Positions 10,392 to 19,102 of a stretch of DNA of 64,000 bases are shown here, one piece after another (positions within the stretch are counted from its first letter, which is position 1; each line of letters begins with the position of its first letter). The notes under the pieces are model-generated. The model was not told the DNA's origin, did not search any database, and worked only from the letters and a program-made list of their open reading frames with translations. The translations under genes were made by a program, and so were the position numbers. Source of the DNA: an uncultured Pelagibacteraceae bacterium (GTDB lineage Bacteria > Pseudomonadota > Alphaproteobacteria > Pelagibacterales > Pelagibacteraceae); NCBI GenBank assembly GCA_902595125.1, contig CACJOY010000002.1, positions 62,001 through 126,000 on the forward strand, given 5' to 3'.

Positions 10392-10413
10392 TTTTTGAAA
10401 TTTTAAAAAATTA

Positions 10414-10442
10414 TTACTGAAAAATATCTTTGTATCTATAAT
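10414..10442 (+). promoter_or_regulatory. Putative promoter of the petP-like/petR-like/kinase operon
   Basis: A perfect -10 hexamer TATAAT lies at 10437-10442, with a poor -35 candidate TTACTG at 10414-10419 (17-base spacer). It sits in the 73-base divergent gap before the MarR-family gene. The predicted transcript would begin about 15 bases before the start codon. The weak -35 could mean activator dependence, but in AT-rich DNA a chance TATAAT is common. Confidence 0.4.
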
Positions 10443-10464
10443 ATGTCAATATAACTTACCTAAA

Positions 10465-10902
10465 ATGAGAGAACTTTTATATCTTAAAGATGATCAATTA
10501 AAACACCTTATTGAAAAACTGTTTATTGGTTATAGAGAAACATTTTCAGATTCCAAAAAAATTCTTGAAAAATATTCGATTGGACTTGCTCATCAAAAAG
10601 TAATTCATCTATTATCGATGTACGAGGGTATTTCAATCTCCGAGCTACTCAGGAAACTCAAAATTACCAAACAAAGTTTGAATAGAGTTTTAAAAGATTT
10701 AATTAAACTTGATATAATTATTTTTAAAAAAGATGATCAAGACACTAGAGTGAAACACTTATATTTAAATGAAAGAGGTAAAAAAATTTTCACTGAAATT
10801 TTTGAAATACAAAAAAAAAGAATTTACAATGCGCTTCTTAAATCTAGCTCTGAAGAAGTTATTAATTTTGATAATGTATTGAAAAAAATAATAAATGGAT
10901 AA
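10465..10902 (+). CDS. petP: MarR-family transcriptional regulator (PetP-like)
   Basis: 145-residue winged-helix regulator. The central region ISISELLRKLKITKQSLNRV is a helix-turn-helix, followed by a wing (IFKKDDQDTRVKHLYLNERG) with the D-x-R found in MarR proteins. Its stop codon overlaps the start of an OmpR-type response regulator by 8 bases. In Rhodobacter capsulatus the pair PetP (MarR type) and PetR (response regulator) precedes the bc1 genes; the same pair occurs here with petABC about 9 kb away on the other strand. The PetP name rests on that arrangement, not on a measured ligand or target. Confidence 0.75.
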   Translation: MRELLYLKDDQLKHLIEKLFIGYRETFSDSKKILEKYSIGLAHQKVIHLLSMYEGISISELLRKLKITKQSLNRVLKDLIKLDIIIFKKDDQDTRVKHLYLNERGKKIFTEIFEIQKKRIYNALLKSSSEEVINFDNVLKKIING

Positions 10903-11572
10903 TTTTATTGCACATATTCTAGTAGTTGATGATGATGATGGAATTAGATCACTAGTTAAAAAATACTTAAACGAAAATAATTACTTAGTTACTACTGCAA
11001 ATAGTGCAGAGGATGCTCAAGAAAAAATTCTAATAATTAAATTTGATTTAATTGTCCTTGACATAATGATGCCTGGAAAAAGTGGACTTGATTTTATAAT
11101 AGAGAACAAAAATAAACTTGATACTCCAGTAATTCTGTTAACTGCTAAGGGTGAAGCTTTAGAGAGGATACAGGGCTTAGAAACTGGTGCTGATGACTAC
11201 TTACCTAAACCATTTGAGCCTAAAGAACTTATTTTAAGAATTAAGAATATTATTGAAAAAACAAAAAAAAATAATCAAAAAAAAGTCATAGAATTTGAAA
11301 ACATCAAAATAGATTTGAATAAGCAACTCATTTTCAATAACGGAAATGAAAATAAGATTAATAATACTGAAAAAATAATATTAGAAAAAATGATAAATAA
11401 TCCTGGCAAAACATTTTCTAGAGAGGATATTGGATCGTTAATTAATCTAGATAAAGAAAGATCAATTGATGTAATAATAACAAGATTAAGAAAAAAAATT
11501 GAAATAGATCAAAAAAATCCAAAATTTCTACAAACTATTAGAGGAGCAGGATATGTTCTATGGATTGAATAA
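10895..11572 (+). CDS. petR: OmpR-family response regulator (PetR-like)
   Basis: 225 residues. The receiver domain has the acidic DDDD cluster near residue 12, the phosphoacceptor aspartate in LIVLDIMMPG near 56, a T in LLTAKGEA, and the conserved lysine in YLPKPFEP near 107. The C-terminal winged helix ends with SIDVIITRLRKKIE and TIRGAGYVLW, typical of OmpR/PhoB. It overlaps both neighbours: 8 bases with the MarR gene and 20 bases with the histidine kinase, a translationally coupled three-gene unit. The petR name is by analogy with alphaproteobacterial PetPR; regulation of respiratory genes is an inference. Confidence 0.85.
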   Translation: MDNFIAHILVVDDDDGIRSLVKKYLNENNYLVTTANSAEDAQEKILIIKFDLIVLDIMMPGKSGLDFIIENKNKLDTPVILLTAKGEALERIQGLETGADDYLPKPFEPKELILRIKNIIEKTKKNNQKKVIEFENIKIDLNKQLIFNNGNENKINNTEKIILEKMINNPGKTFSREDIGSLINLDKERSIDVIITRLRKKIEIDQKNPKFLQTIRGAGYVLWIE

Positions 11573-12872
11573 TTTTGTTAAAAATATTCTACCAAAGAGA
11601 TTGTTTTATAGATCCCTATTAATTGTTGCTGTACCAGTTATTGCTTTACAATTGATAATCTCAATAGTTTTCTTTGATAGTTTATGGATCAAAACAAATA
11701 AAGGAATGACAAAAGCTCTAACAAATGAAATTAACACTTATGTAGAAGTCTATGACGATGAGATTTATAATAAAGACGAAATAACAAATCTTTTTTCTGT
11801 CTATCAAGATCTAAACATAGAATATATTGAGGATGACAATTTTAATTATGAACATGAAGAAAGATGGTTTAGTCCAATTGATAGAACCTTAAGAAGAGAG
11901 CTTAAATCAAGATTCCAATCAAATGATTTTTGGTTTGATACAACTTCTTATAAAGAATTAATTGATATAAGAATTAAATATCAAAATGGATATTTTAAAT
12001 TTCTTGTTCCAAAAGATAGAGTCGCAAGTTCCTCAGCTAGAATATTTGCTTTATGGATCACTGTGCCAGCTTTGATAATGGTTTTTATCTCTTTAATTTT
12101 TCTTAAAAATCAAACAAGACCGATAACAAATTTAGCCAAAGCTGCCGAAAGGTTTGGTAGGGGTGAAGAAATAGAGGAGTTTAAACCATCAGGAGCTGCA
12201 GAAATAAGACAAGCTGGTTATGAATTTGATAAAATGAGAAAAAGAATTATTAGGCACCTTAATCAAAGATCAGAAATGTTGTCAGGTATTAGTCATGATC
12301 TTAGAACTCCTCTAACTAGAATGAAACTTCAAATAGCTTTTATTAAAGATCAAGAGTTAGCAAAAAAACTTGCAGAAGATATAAATGAAATGGAAAAAAT
12401 GTTAAATGAGTACCTTCAATTTACAAGTTCTTCTTATTTAGAAAAAGATGAAAAATTTAATATTAGTGACTTAATAAATCTTATAATTAAAAAATATAAT
12501 AACATAAATATTTCAGCAAATATTTCTTCTAGTGTCTTTATAAATGGAAGAAAAAACTTAATCAAAAGATGTATAAATAATTTAATTGATAATTCAATCA
12601 AGTATGGTGAGAAAGTTAAAATTGAACTTATTAAAAGCTCTAATAACCTGTTCATAAAAATTGAAGATGATGGTCCTGGTATACCTGAAAAAGAATATAA
12701 TAATGTATTTAAACCATTTTATAAAATTGATAAAGGAAGGGCAGATTCTAAATCAAGTGTTGGCTTGGGACTATCGATTGCATCTGATATAATCAAATCT
12801 CACGGTGGTAATATTAAGCTTGAAAAGTCCTCTATGGGTGGTCTTGGTGTTAAGATTTTTTTACCGTCTTAG
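11553..12872 (+). CDS. EnvZ-like membrane sensor histidine kinase
   Basis: 439 residues. One transmembrane helix lies near residues 20-42 and another near 160-180, enclosing a roughly 115-residue periplasmic sensor region. A HAMP-like linker (RPITNLAKAAERFGRGEEIE) follows, then the H-box SGISHDLRTPLTRMK with the phosphorylated histidine, the N-box NNLIDNSIKYG, and ATP-lid boxes DDGPGIPE and SVGLGLSIA. The H-box resembles EnvZ. It starts inside the response regulator gene (20-base overlap), so it is almost surely the cognate kinase. The last 23 bases overlap the convergent ubiK. Confidence 0.93.
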   Translation: MFYGLNNFVKNILPKRLFYRSLLIVAVPVIALQLIISIVFFDSLWIKTNKGMTKALTNEINTYVEVYDDEIYNKDEITNLFSVYQDLNIEYIEDDNFNYEHEERWFSPIDRTLRRELKSRFQSNDFWFDTTSYKELIDIRIKYQNGYFKFLVPKDRVASSSARIFALWITVPALIMVFISLIFLKNQTRPITNLAKAAERFGRGEEIEEFKPSGAAEIRQAGYEFDKMRKRIIRHLNQRSEMLSGISHDLRTPLTRMKLQIAFIKDQELAKKLAEDINEMEKMLNEYLQFTSSSYLEKDEKFNISDLINLIIKKYNNINISANISSSVFINGRKNLIKRCINNLIDNSIKYGEKVKIELIKSSNNLFIKIEDDGPGIPEKEYNNVFKPFYKIDKGRADSKSSVGLGLSIASDIIKSHGGNIKLEKSSMGGLGVKIFLPS

Positions 12873-13095
12873 CTTTTTTTTTCTTATTAAGTTGATTAAT
12901 CTTATTTTCTAAGTTTTCTACTCTCTTAGATAATACTTCAAACTCTTCCTTGCTTGTTAATTTCATTCTAAATACTATCTCATCTCTTTTAGATTTTAAA
13001 ATAGACACTATTTCGTTCGCTAAATCTTTTGATGAGATTAACCCTTGTTCAAATATCTTGGCTAATTTATCAATAACAAATTTTGAATTTTTCAT
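12850..13095 (-). CDS. ubiK: Ubiquinone biosynthesis accessory factor UbiK (BMFP family)
   Basis: 81 residues with the YqiC/BMFP layout: an amphipathic N-terminal helical region, the conserved stretch KLTSKEEFEVLSKRVENLEN (E. coli equivalent around 'DLVSREEFD'), then a short coiled coil and a lysine-rich tail. UbiK helps assemble the ubiquinone-synthesis complex and binds lipid. It is divergent from lgt (35-base gap). Its 3' end overlaps the histidine kinase gene by 23 bases on the opposite strand. Confidence 0.85.
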   Translation of the reverse strand: MKNSKFVIDKLAKIFEQGLISSKDLANEIVSILKSKRDEIVFRMKLTSKEEFEVLSKRVENLENKINQLNKKKKAKTVKKS

Positions 13096-13130
13096 ATATT
13101 TATAATAACTTATTATATTTATAATAAAAA

Positions 13131-13901
13131 ATGTTCATTAATAATTTTGACCCAGTTGCATTTCAAATATTTTCACTAGAAATAAGGTGGTATTCTTTAT
13201 CGTATATTATTGGAATTTTGATTGGCTGGATCTTAAGCAAGAAAATTTTTATCTCAAATAATGAATTAAGAGACAGATTTGATGATTATATAACTTATCT
13301 TATTTTTGGAATAATTATCGGTGGAAGATTGGGTTATGTCATTTTTTATAATTTTGATTATTATATGAGCAATTTGATTGACATTTTTAAAGTTTGGCAA
13401 GGTGGAATGTCTTTTCATGGAGGATTGTTAGGAATTGTGTTCGCTAGTATTTTATTTGCAAAAAAAAATGACCATGATCCATTTAAATATTTAGATGTTG
13501 TAGCTATTGTTGCACCAATTGGAATTTTTTTTGGAAGAATAGCAAACTTTATAAATTCTGAACTTTATGGCATTGAAACTAATTTGCCATGGGGTGTAAA
13601 ATTTTTAAAGATTGATACTTTGAATAGACATCCTTCGCAAATTTATGAAGCAATATTTGAGGGAATAATTCTATTTTTTATTTTACTCTTATTTAGGAAC
13701 AAAGGTTTTATGAAATCACCCGGGATGATTTCTGGCTTGTTTTTAATTTTTTACTCAATTTTTAGATTCACAATTGAATTTTTTAGAGTCCCTGATGAAC
13801 AACTAGGACACTTATTTTTTAATTTAACAATGGGGCAAATGTTGAGTTTTTTATTTTTATTAATTGGAGCTTTTTTGACTGTAAAAAAAAATGAAACTTG
13901 A
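13131..13901 (+). CDS. lgt: Prolipoprotein diacylglyceryl transferase
   Basis: Inner-membrane enzyme that transfers a diacylglyceryl group from phosphatidylglycerol to the lipobox cysteine of prolipoproteins. 256 residues with about seven hydrophobic segments. Family motifs visible: IIGGRLGYVIFYN, the HGG in WQGGMSFHGGLLG, the Lgt signature GRIANFINSELYG near residue 142, and RHPSQIYEA. The neighbours (MidA-type methyltransferase, pgeF) follow in the common alphaproteobacterial order. The stop overlaps the next start by 11 bases. Confidence 0.96.
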   Translation: MFINNFDPVAFQIFSLEIRWYSLSYIIGILIGWILSKKIFISNNELRDRFDDYITYLIFGIIIGGRLGYVIFYNFDYYMSNLIDIFKVWQGGMSFHGGLLGIVFASILFAKKNDHDPFKYLDVVAIVAPIGIFFGRIANFINSELYGIETNLPWGVKFLKIDTLNRHPSQIYEAIFEGIILFFILLLFRNKGFMKSPGMISGLFLIFYSIFRFTIEFFRVPDEQLGHLFFNLTMGQMLSFLFLLIGAFLTVKKNET

Positions 13902-14943
13902 GAAAATTAATGATTTACCTCTAGATAAATTTATTAATTTATCGCTTTATGATAAAAATTTTGGATATTATATGAAAAAAAATCCTTTTGGAACAAAAGG
14001 TGATTTTATAACTGCTCCAAACATTTCTAGAATTTTTTCCGAAATGATTGCGATATGGATAATTAGTTTTTGGAAAAGCTTAGGATCTCCAAAGAAATTT
14101 AATTTAGTTGAGTTAGGGGCAGGCAATGGGGAAATGATGAAAGTACTTATTGAAAGTTTCCAAAATTTTCCGGTTTTTTTAAAATCATCTAATTTTTCAA
14201 TTCACGAGAAAAGTCCTAATTTAATGAAGATTCAAAAAAAGAAATTGAAAGGCACCAAGACTCGTTGGATTTCAAACATCAATAAAATTGAAAAAATTCC
14301 AACAATATTTTTAGCAAATGAATTCTTCGACTCTCTTGCAATCAAACAATTTAAAAAAAGGGGAAATCAATGGTTTGAAAAATATGTCAATTTTCAAAAT
14401 AAAAAAAAACCTTTTTTTTACGAAAAAAAAACCGATATTAAAAAAATTGAAAAGAAAATTAAATTTGAAATATCAAAAAATCAGAATTTTATTGAATATT
14501 CAGAGGAAGGTTTTCGTTACTTGAAAGATATTTCTCAAAAAATCAAAATAAATAAAGGAGGATTATTAATTATAGATTATGGATACACAGACCAAAAAAT
14601 GAAAAATACTTTACAAGGAGTTATAGATCATAAATTTGCCAACATTTTAGAGCATTTATTCAAAATTGATATTACTCATAATATAAATTTTAATTTGTAT
14701 AAAAATTTAATAAAAAAATTAACTGGTTTGGATAATATTTTAACGACACAAAAATTTTTTTTAAAAAACATGGGTATTTTGGAAAGAGCAGAAATTTTAT
14801 CTAAAAACCAAAACTTTTTAAAAAAAGCAGACATATATTATAGAATAAGAAGATTAATTGATGAAAAACAAATGGGCGAACTATTTAAAGTTATGTTAAT
14901 AAAAAATAAAAAAAATAAATTTAATTTAGGTTTCAATATTTGA
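13891..14943 (+). CDS. MidA/NDUFAF7-family SAM-dependent methyltransferase
   Basis: 350 residues of the DUF185 family. The N-terminal block GTKGDFITAPNISRIFSEMI and the SAM-binding LVELGAGNGEMMKVL (about residues 73-87) are characteristic. The human homologue NDUFAF7 methylates an arginine of a complex I subunit; bacterial members are assumed to be protein arginine methyltransferases, possibly for Nuo subunits. Overlaps lgt by 11 bases and its TGA stop overlaps the TTG start of pgeF. The C-terminal half is extremely lysine and asparagine rich but aligns in outline with the family length. Confidence 0.85.
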   Translation: MKLEKINDLPLDKFINLSLYDKNFGYYMKKNPFGTKGDFITAPNISRIFSEMIAIWIISFWKSLGSPKKFNLVELGAGNGEMMKVLIESFQNFPVFLKSSNFSIHEKSPNLMKIQKKKLKGTKTRWISNINKIEKIPTIFLANEFFDSLAIKQFKKRGNQWFEKYVNFQNKKKPFFYEKKTDIKKIEKKIKFEISKNQNFIEYSEEGFRYLKDISQKIKINKGGLLIIDYGYTDQKMKNTLQGVIDHKFANILEHLFKIDITHNINFNLYKNLIKKLTGLDNILTTQKFFLKNMGILERAEILSKNQNFLKKADIYYRIRRLIDEKQMGELFKVMLIKNKKNKFNLGFNI

Positions 14944-15701
14944 TTACTTCTAAACGATTATTAAAACATAAAGAAATAAGTCATGGTTTTTTTAATAAAA
15001 ACGGAGGTAAATCTATTGGTATATACAAAAGCTTAAATTGTGGACTAGGGTCCAATGATAATAAAAATAAAGTTAAAGAAAATTTAAAAATTGTAAAAAA
15101 TAAGATTGGAAAAAAATCAAAAAATATTTTTTTACTTCATCAAATTCATTCTAACAAATATGTTTTTATAAATAAAAATTTCAAATTTTTAAAAAATAAG
15201 ATTAAAGCAGATGCAATTATTACTGATCAAAGAAAACTTCCTATTGCTGTTTTAACAGCAGACTGTGTCCCTATATTACTATTTGATCGTGAAAAAAAAA
15301 TAATTGCAGCAATTCATGCTGGTTGGAAAGGAGCTTTTAAAGGAATAATTAATAAAGTAATAAATTTTATGATTAAAAAAGGCTGTAGTAAAGATAATCT
15401 TATTGGTGTTATAGGTCCATGTATTAAACAAAATAGTTACAATGTAAGAAGAGATTTTATGAATAAATTTATTAAAAAGGACAAAAAAAATAAAGTTTTT
15501 TTTAAGTATAAAAAAGATATAATTTATTTTAACCTAACTAGTTTCATTAAATCTCAACTCAAATCAATAAAAAACACAAATATTGATACTATAAATATAG
15601 ATACTTTTAATACAAAAAATAATTTCTTTAGTGCTAGACAATCTTTAAAATTAAAACATGATGATTATGGTAGAAATATTTCAATAATTATGATTAATTA
15701 G
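14940..15701 (+). CDS. pgeF: Peptidoglycan editing factor PgeF (YfiH, laccase-domain)
   Basis: 253-residue member of the DUF152/multi-copper polyphenol oxidase-like family, now known in E. coli to remove misplaced amino acids from peptidoglycan precursors. The metal-ligand motifs are visible: TADCVPILLFD near residue 104 (cysteine ligand), AAIHAGWKGAFKGII near 124 (histidine), IGPCIKQNSYNV, and an upstream LLHQIHS histidine. The start is TTG at 14940 overlapping the stop of the methyltransferase (TTGA). No ATG in frame lies before the conserved N terminus ITSKRLLKHKEISHGFF. Confidence 0.92.
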   Translation: MITSKRLLKHKEISHGFFNKNGGKSIGIYKSLNCGLGSNDNKNKVKENLKIVKNKIGKKSKNIFLLHQIHSNKYVFINKNFKFLKNKIKADAIITDQRKLPIAVLTADCVPILLFDREKKIIAAIHAGWKGAFKGIINKVINFMIKKGCSKDNLIGVIGPCIKQNSYNVRRDFMNKFIKKDKKNKVFFKYKKDIIYFNLTSFIKSQLKSIKNTNIDTINIDTFNTKNNFFSARQSLKLKHDDYGRNISIIMIN

Positions 15702-15709
15702 GATTTTCA

Positions 15710-16642
15710 ATGAAATTATTAACCGGAAATAGCAATAAAGTTTTGAGTAAAAATATTGCTAAATATCTAAAGACAAAGCTGGTGAATTCTAGCATTAGAA
15801 AATTTGCGGATGGAGAGATTTATATAGAAATTAATGAAAATATAAGAGGTAATAGCATTTTCATTGTTCAATCAATTTCATCTCCGGCTAATGATAATTT
15901 AATGGAATTATTATTATGCATTGATGCATTGAAAAGGTCTTCAGCAAAAAATATAACTGCTGTAATACCATATTTTGGTTATGCTCGACAAGATAGAAAA
16001 GTTGTTCCAAGAACATCTATATCTGCAAAACTAGTTTCAAATTTAATCACAAAAGCGGGTGCTGACAGAGTTGTGACTGTTGATTTACACGCTGGTCAAA
16101 TTCAAGGTTTCTTTGATATTCCAGTAGATAACCTTTTTTCTACACCAATTTTTGCAAGACATGCAAAGAAAAAAATAAAGAGTAAAAAAATTATTTGTGT
16201 GGCCCCCGATGTTGGTGGAACAGAAAGAGCAAGAGCTCTTGGAAAACTATTAAATGTTGGGCTTGCAATTGTTGATAAACGAAGACCCAAACCTGGCAAG
16301 TCTGAAGTAATGAATGTGATTGGAGATGTAAGAAACCAAACTTGTATCATCGTGGATGATATTATCGACTCTGGTGGAACAATCGTAAATGCTGCTAAAG
16401 CTTTAAAAGCAAGAGGAGCAAAAGATGTATATGTATATATAACTCATGGAGTTTTGAGTGGTGATGCTGTAAAGAAAATAAAAAATTCTGTTATTAAAAA
16501 TTTGGTTATAACAGATACAATTGATAATGTTGAAAAAACAAAAAACGTTAAGAATATTGAGGTTTTGCCGATTTCAGGTCTTATGGGTGAAGCAATGAAA
16601 AGAATTTCTAACTCAACATCGGTATCTGATTTATTCAAATAA
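15710..16642 (+). CDS. prs: Ribose-phosphate pyrophosphokinase
   Basis: Makes PRPP from ribose 5-phosphate and ATP for purine, pyrimidine, histidine and tryptophan synthesis. 310 residues, standard. ATP-site YFGYARQDRK near residue 90, DLHAGQIQGFFDIPVDN near 125, the catalytic lysine region, and the PRPP loop IIVDDIIDSGGTIVNAA near 210 are intact. It begins 8 bases after pgeF, so it is probably in the same transcript; a 43-base gap follows before rplY. Confidence 0.97.
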   Translation: MKLLTGNSNKVLSKNIAKYLKTKLVNSSIRKFADGEIYIEINENIRGNSIFIVQSISSPANDNLMELLLCIDALKRSSAKNITAVIPYFGYARQDRKVVPRTSISAKLVSNLITKAGADRVVTVDLHAGQIQGFFDIPVDNLFSTPIFARHAKKKIKSKKIICVAPDVGGTERARALGKLLNVGLAIVDKRRPKPGKSEVMNVIGDVRNQTCIIVDDIIDSGGTIVNAAKALKARGAKDVYVYITHGVLSGDAVKKIKNSVIKNLVITDTIDNVEKTKNVKNIEVLPISGLMGEAMKRISNSTSVSDLFK

Positions 16643-16685
16643 TTACCTTGATTATTTATAAACATGAGTTAAAAAACTGTGTCTT

Positions 16686-17432
16686 ATGAATTCACTTGAA
16701 GCTAACATTAGGGAAAGTTCTACAAAAGGGCAATTAAACACCATTAGAAAGAATGGCAATGTCCCTGCTATAATTTACGGGGGAAAAGATGAAAATCAAA
16801 AAATTTCTATATCAAAAAAGCTTCTAAAAGTACTTATAGAAAAAGAAAACTTTTTATCAAATATCATAACTCTAAATATTAACGGAAAACCGCAAAATGT
16901 ATTACCTAGAGAGGTTAAGTATCATATTATAAATGATGAACCCACACATGTTGACTTTTTAAGAGTGTTACCAGGCGTAAATATAAAGATTGAAGTTCCA
17001 GTAAATTTTATAAATCATGAAAAATCCCCAGGTCTAAAAAGAGGTGGTGTACTAAATATTGTTAGACGAAAAGTTGAATTAAGATGTCCAAGTGAAAAAA
17101 TACCTGAAAGCTTAACATTAGATCTTGATGGTATTGACATTGGTGAAAGTTTTAAAATTTCATCGGTAAAACTTGATTCTGAAGTAACTCCTACTATTCA
17201 AGGAAGAGATTTTGTTATTGCAACTCTTGCAGCCCCTACAGTTATGAAGGAACCTGAAAAACCTGCAGAAGCAGAAGCTGCTGAGGGAGAGGAAGGAACT
17301 GAAGGAGCTGAAGGAGCAGCCGCATCACCTACGGATGGTGAAAAAACAGCGGCTGAAGGAGCTAAAGGTGATAAAAAAGAGGGTGAAGACAAAAAATCTG
17401 CTGAGAAAAAACCCGCTGAAGAAAAAAAATAA
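16686..17432 (+). CDS. rplY: 50S ribosomal protein L25 (Ctc/TL5 type)
   Basis: 5S rRNA-binding ribosomal protein of the longer Ctc type: an N-terminal L25 domain (LEANIRESSTKGQLNTIRKN, later PAIIYGG) followed by the TL5 C-terminal beta domain (VEVPVNFINHEKSPGLKRGG, PESLTLDLDGIDIGESF). After about residue 185 comes a roughly 60-residue tail made almost only of Ala, Glu, Lys, Gly and Pro, noticeably richer in GC than the surroundings and probably unstructured. It heads the classic rplY-pth-ychF order. Confidence 0.94.
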   Translation: MNSLEANIRESSTKGQLNTIRKNGNVPAIIYGGKDENQKISISKKLLKVLIEKENFLSNIITLNINGKPQNVLPREVKYHIINDEPTHVDFLRVLPGVNIKIEVPVNFINHEKSPGLKRGGVLNIVRRKVELRCPSEKIPESLTLDLDGIDIGESFKISSVKLDSEVTPTIQGRDFVIATLAAPTVMKEPEKPAEAEAAEGEEGTEGAEGAAASPTDGEKTAAEGAKGDKKEGEDKKSAEKKPAEEKK

Positions 17433-17465
17433 TCAACCAATTTTGAGAATTTAATCCATATAATT

Positions 17466-18026
17466 ATGCTTTTATTCGTAGGATTGGGTAATCCAACACC
17501 AGACAGTGAAAATAATCGGCACAACGTTGGTTTCAAAATTATAGACTCCATAAATAAACAATTTAGTCTCTCAAAGCAAAAACCTAAGTTCAAAGGTCTT
17601 TTAACGACTGGAAATATTGGTAAAAAAAAAGTTTATGCCATCAAGCCTTTAACATTTATGAATAACTCTGGAATTTGTATTAGAGAACTAATCGAATATT
17701 TTAAAATTGATGCAGAGGATGTAATAGTTTTTCATGATGATCTAGATGTAGAATTTGGAAAAATAAAGACAAAATTTGGAGGTTCAAGTGCTGGGCATAA
17801 CGGGATAGCCTCTATCGATAAATTTATTGGCAAAGATTATTCAAGAGTAAGAATAGGTATTGGAAAACCTAAAAATAATATTGAAGTCGCTGATTATGTA
17901 CTGCAAAATTTTGATGAAGATGAATCCATAGATATTGAGAGAGTATCAAAAAGTATAACTGATTCGCTTTCTATACTTGTTGAAAAAAAATTAGATTTGT
18001 TTTCAAGCACCGTTAATAATAAATAA
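17466..18026 (+). CDS. pth: Peptidyl-tRNA hydrolase
   Basis: Releases tRNA from dropped-off peptidyl-tRNA. 186 residues. The N-terminal GLGNPTPDSENNRHNVGF holds the catalytic histidine; PLTFMNNSG carries the substrate asparagine, FHDDLDVEFGKIK the conserved aspartate, and GGSSAGHNGIASI the lid region. Starts 33 bases after rplY and ends 2 bases before ychF. All catalytic residues are present. Confidence 0.96.
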   Translation: MLLFVGLGNPTPDSENNRHNVGFKIIDSINKQFSLSKQKPKFKGLLTTGNIGKKKVYAIKPLTFMNNSGICIRELIEYFKIDAEDVIVFHDDLDVEFGKIKTKFGGSSAGHNGIASIDKFIGKDYSRVRIGIGKPKNNIEVADYVLQNFDEDESIDIERVSKSITDSLSILVEKKLDLFSSTVNNK

Positions 18027-18028
18027 TA

Positions 18029-19102
18029 ATGAGTTTAAAGTGTGGAATAGTTGGATTGCCTAATGTTGGTAAATCGACACTTTTTAATGCCCTTACAAAT
18101 TCAAGTAAAGCTCAAGCAGAAAATTTTCCATTTTGTACTATTGATCCTAATATTGGAGTTGTACCTGTGCCCGATCAAAGATTAGAAAATTTAGCAAAAG
18201 TTTCAAATTCCAAAAAAATATTGAACACCACTATTTCTTTTGTAGATATAGCTGGTTTAGTAGAGGGTGCATCTAAAGGTGAAGGCCTAGGTAATAAATT
18301 CCTATCTCATATAAGAGAAGTTGACGCAATAATACATATGATCAGATGTTTTGACTCAGATAATATTCAAAATGTAAATCCTACTGTAGATCCTATAAGA
18401 GATTTAGACATTATTGAGACTGAAATGAAACTTGCAGATCTTGATTCAATTCAAAAAAGACTTGAGAAAAATAATAGAAAAAATATTGATGATGATCAGT
18501 TAAAAATTCTAAAAATGGCTTCAGATTGTATAGATAATGACAAGGATCTTTCTTTAATCAAAGGGTCCTTTGACAAAGAAAAACTAAATCAAAGTGGCTT
18601 ATTATCCATAAAACCAAAAATTTTTGTATGTAATGTAGATGAACAAAGCATTAAAGACGGTAATGATTATACTAAAAATTTTATAAATAAATTCAGTATT
18701 AAAAATACATTAATTATCTCAGCTGATATTGAAAATCAAATAAATGGATTAGATCATATTGAAAAGAAAAACTATATGGAAATGTTAGGTCTAGAGAAAA
18801 CAGGTTTAGATATATTAATTAAAAAGGGGTATGAGATACTTGAATTAGAGACATTTTTTACATCTGGCCCTGAAGAAACAAGGGCATGGACTATTGAAAA
18901 AAATTGCCTTGCTCCAAAAGCTGCTGGAAAAATTCATAGTGATTTTGAAAAAGGATTTATTAGAGCAGAAACAGTTTCCTACAATGACTTTATAAAAAAT
19001 AGTGGATGGCTAGACTCTAAAACTAATGGTAAAATGAGATTAGAAGGAAAAGATTATGTCGTTAAAGATGGAGATGTATTAAATTTCCGTTTCAACACGT
19101 GA
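18029..19102 (+). CDS. ychF: Redox-regulated ribosome-associated ATPase YchF (OBG-like)
   Basis: 357-residue OBG-type P-loop NTPase. The G1 motif GLPNVGKSTLFNALT is at residue 8, with the DIAGLVEGASKGEGLGNKFL switch II near 74. The G4 site reads CNVDE instead of the GTPase NKXD, which is the known reason YchF prefers ATP. A coiled coil and a C-terminal TGS domain (SGPEETRAWTIEKN...GDVLNFRFNT) complete it. The 3' end overlaps petC on the other strand by 24 bases, so neither gene can have a terminator between them. Confidence 0.97.
   Translation: MSLKCGIVGLPNVGKSTLFNALTNSSKAQAENFPFCTIDPNIGVVPVPDQRLENLAKVSNSKKILNTTISFVDIAGLVEGASKGEGLGNKFLSHIREVDAIIHMIRCFDSDNIQNVNPTVDPIRDLDIIETEMKLADLDSIQKRLEKNNRKNIDDDQLKILKMASDCIDNDKDLSLIKGSFDKEKLNQSGLLSIKPKIFVCNVDEQSIKDGNDYTKNFINKFSIKNTLIISADIENQINGLDHIEKKNYMEMLGLEKTGLDILIKKGYEILELETFFTSGPEETRAWTIEKNCLAPKAAGKIHSDFEKGFIRAETVSYNDFIKNSGWLDSKTNGKMRLEGKDYVVKDGDVLNFRFNT

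Noticed and set aside
17198-17593. 131-codon open frame antisense to rplY and pth
   Set aside because: It mirrors the low-complexity Ala/Glu/Lys tail of L25, giving a Ser/Pro/Ala-rich translation with no family features.
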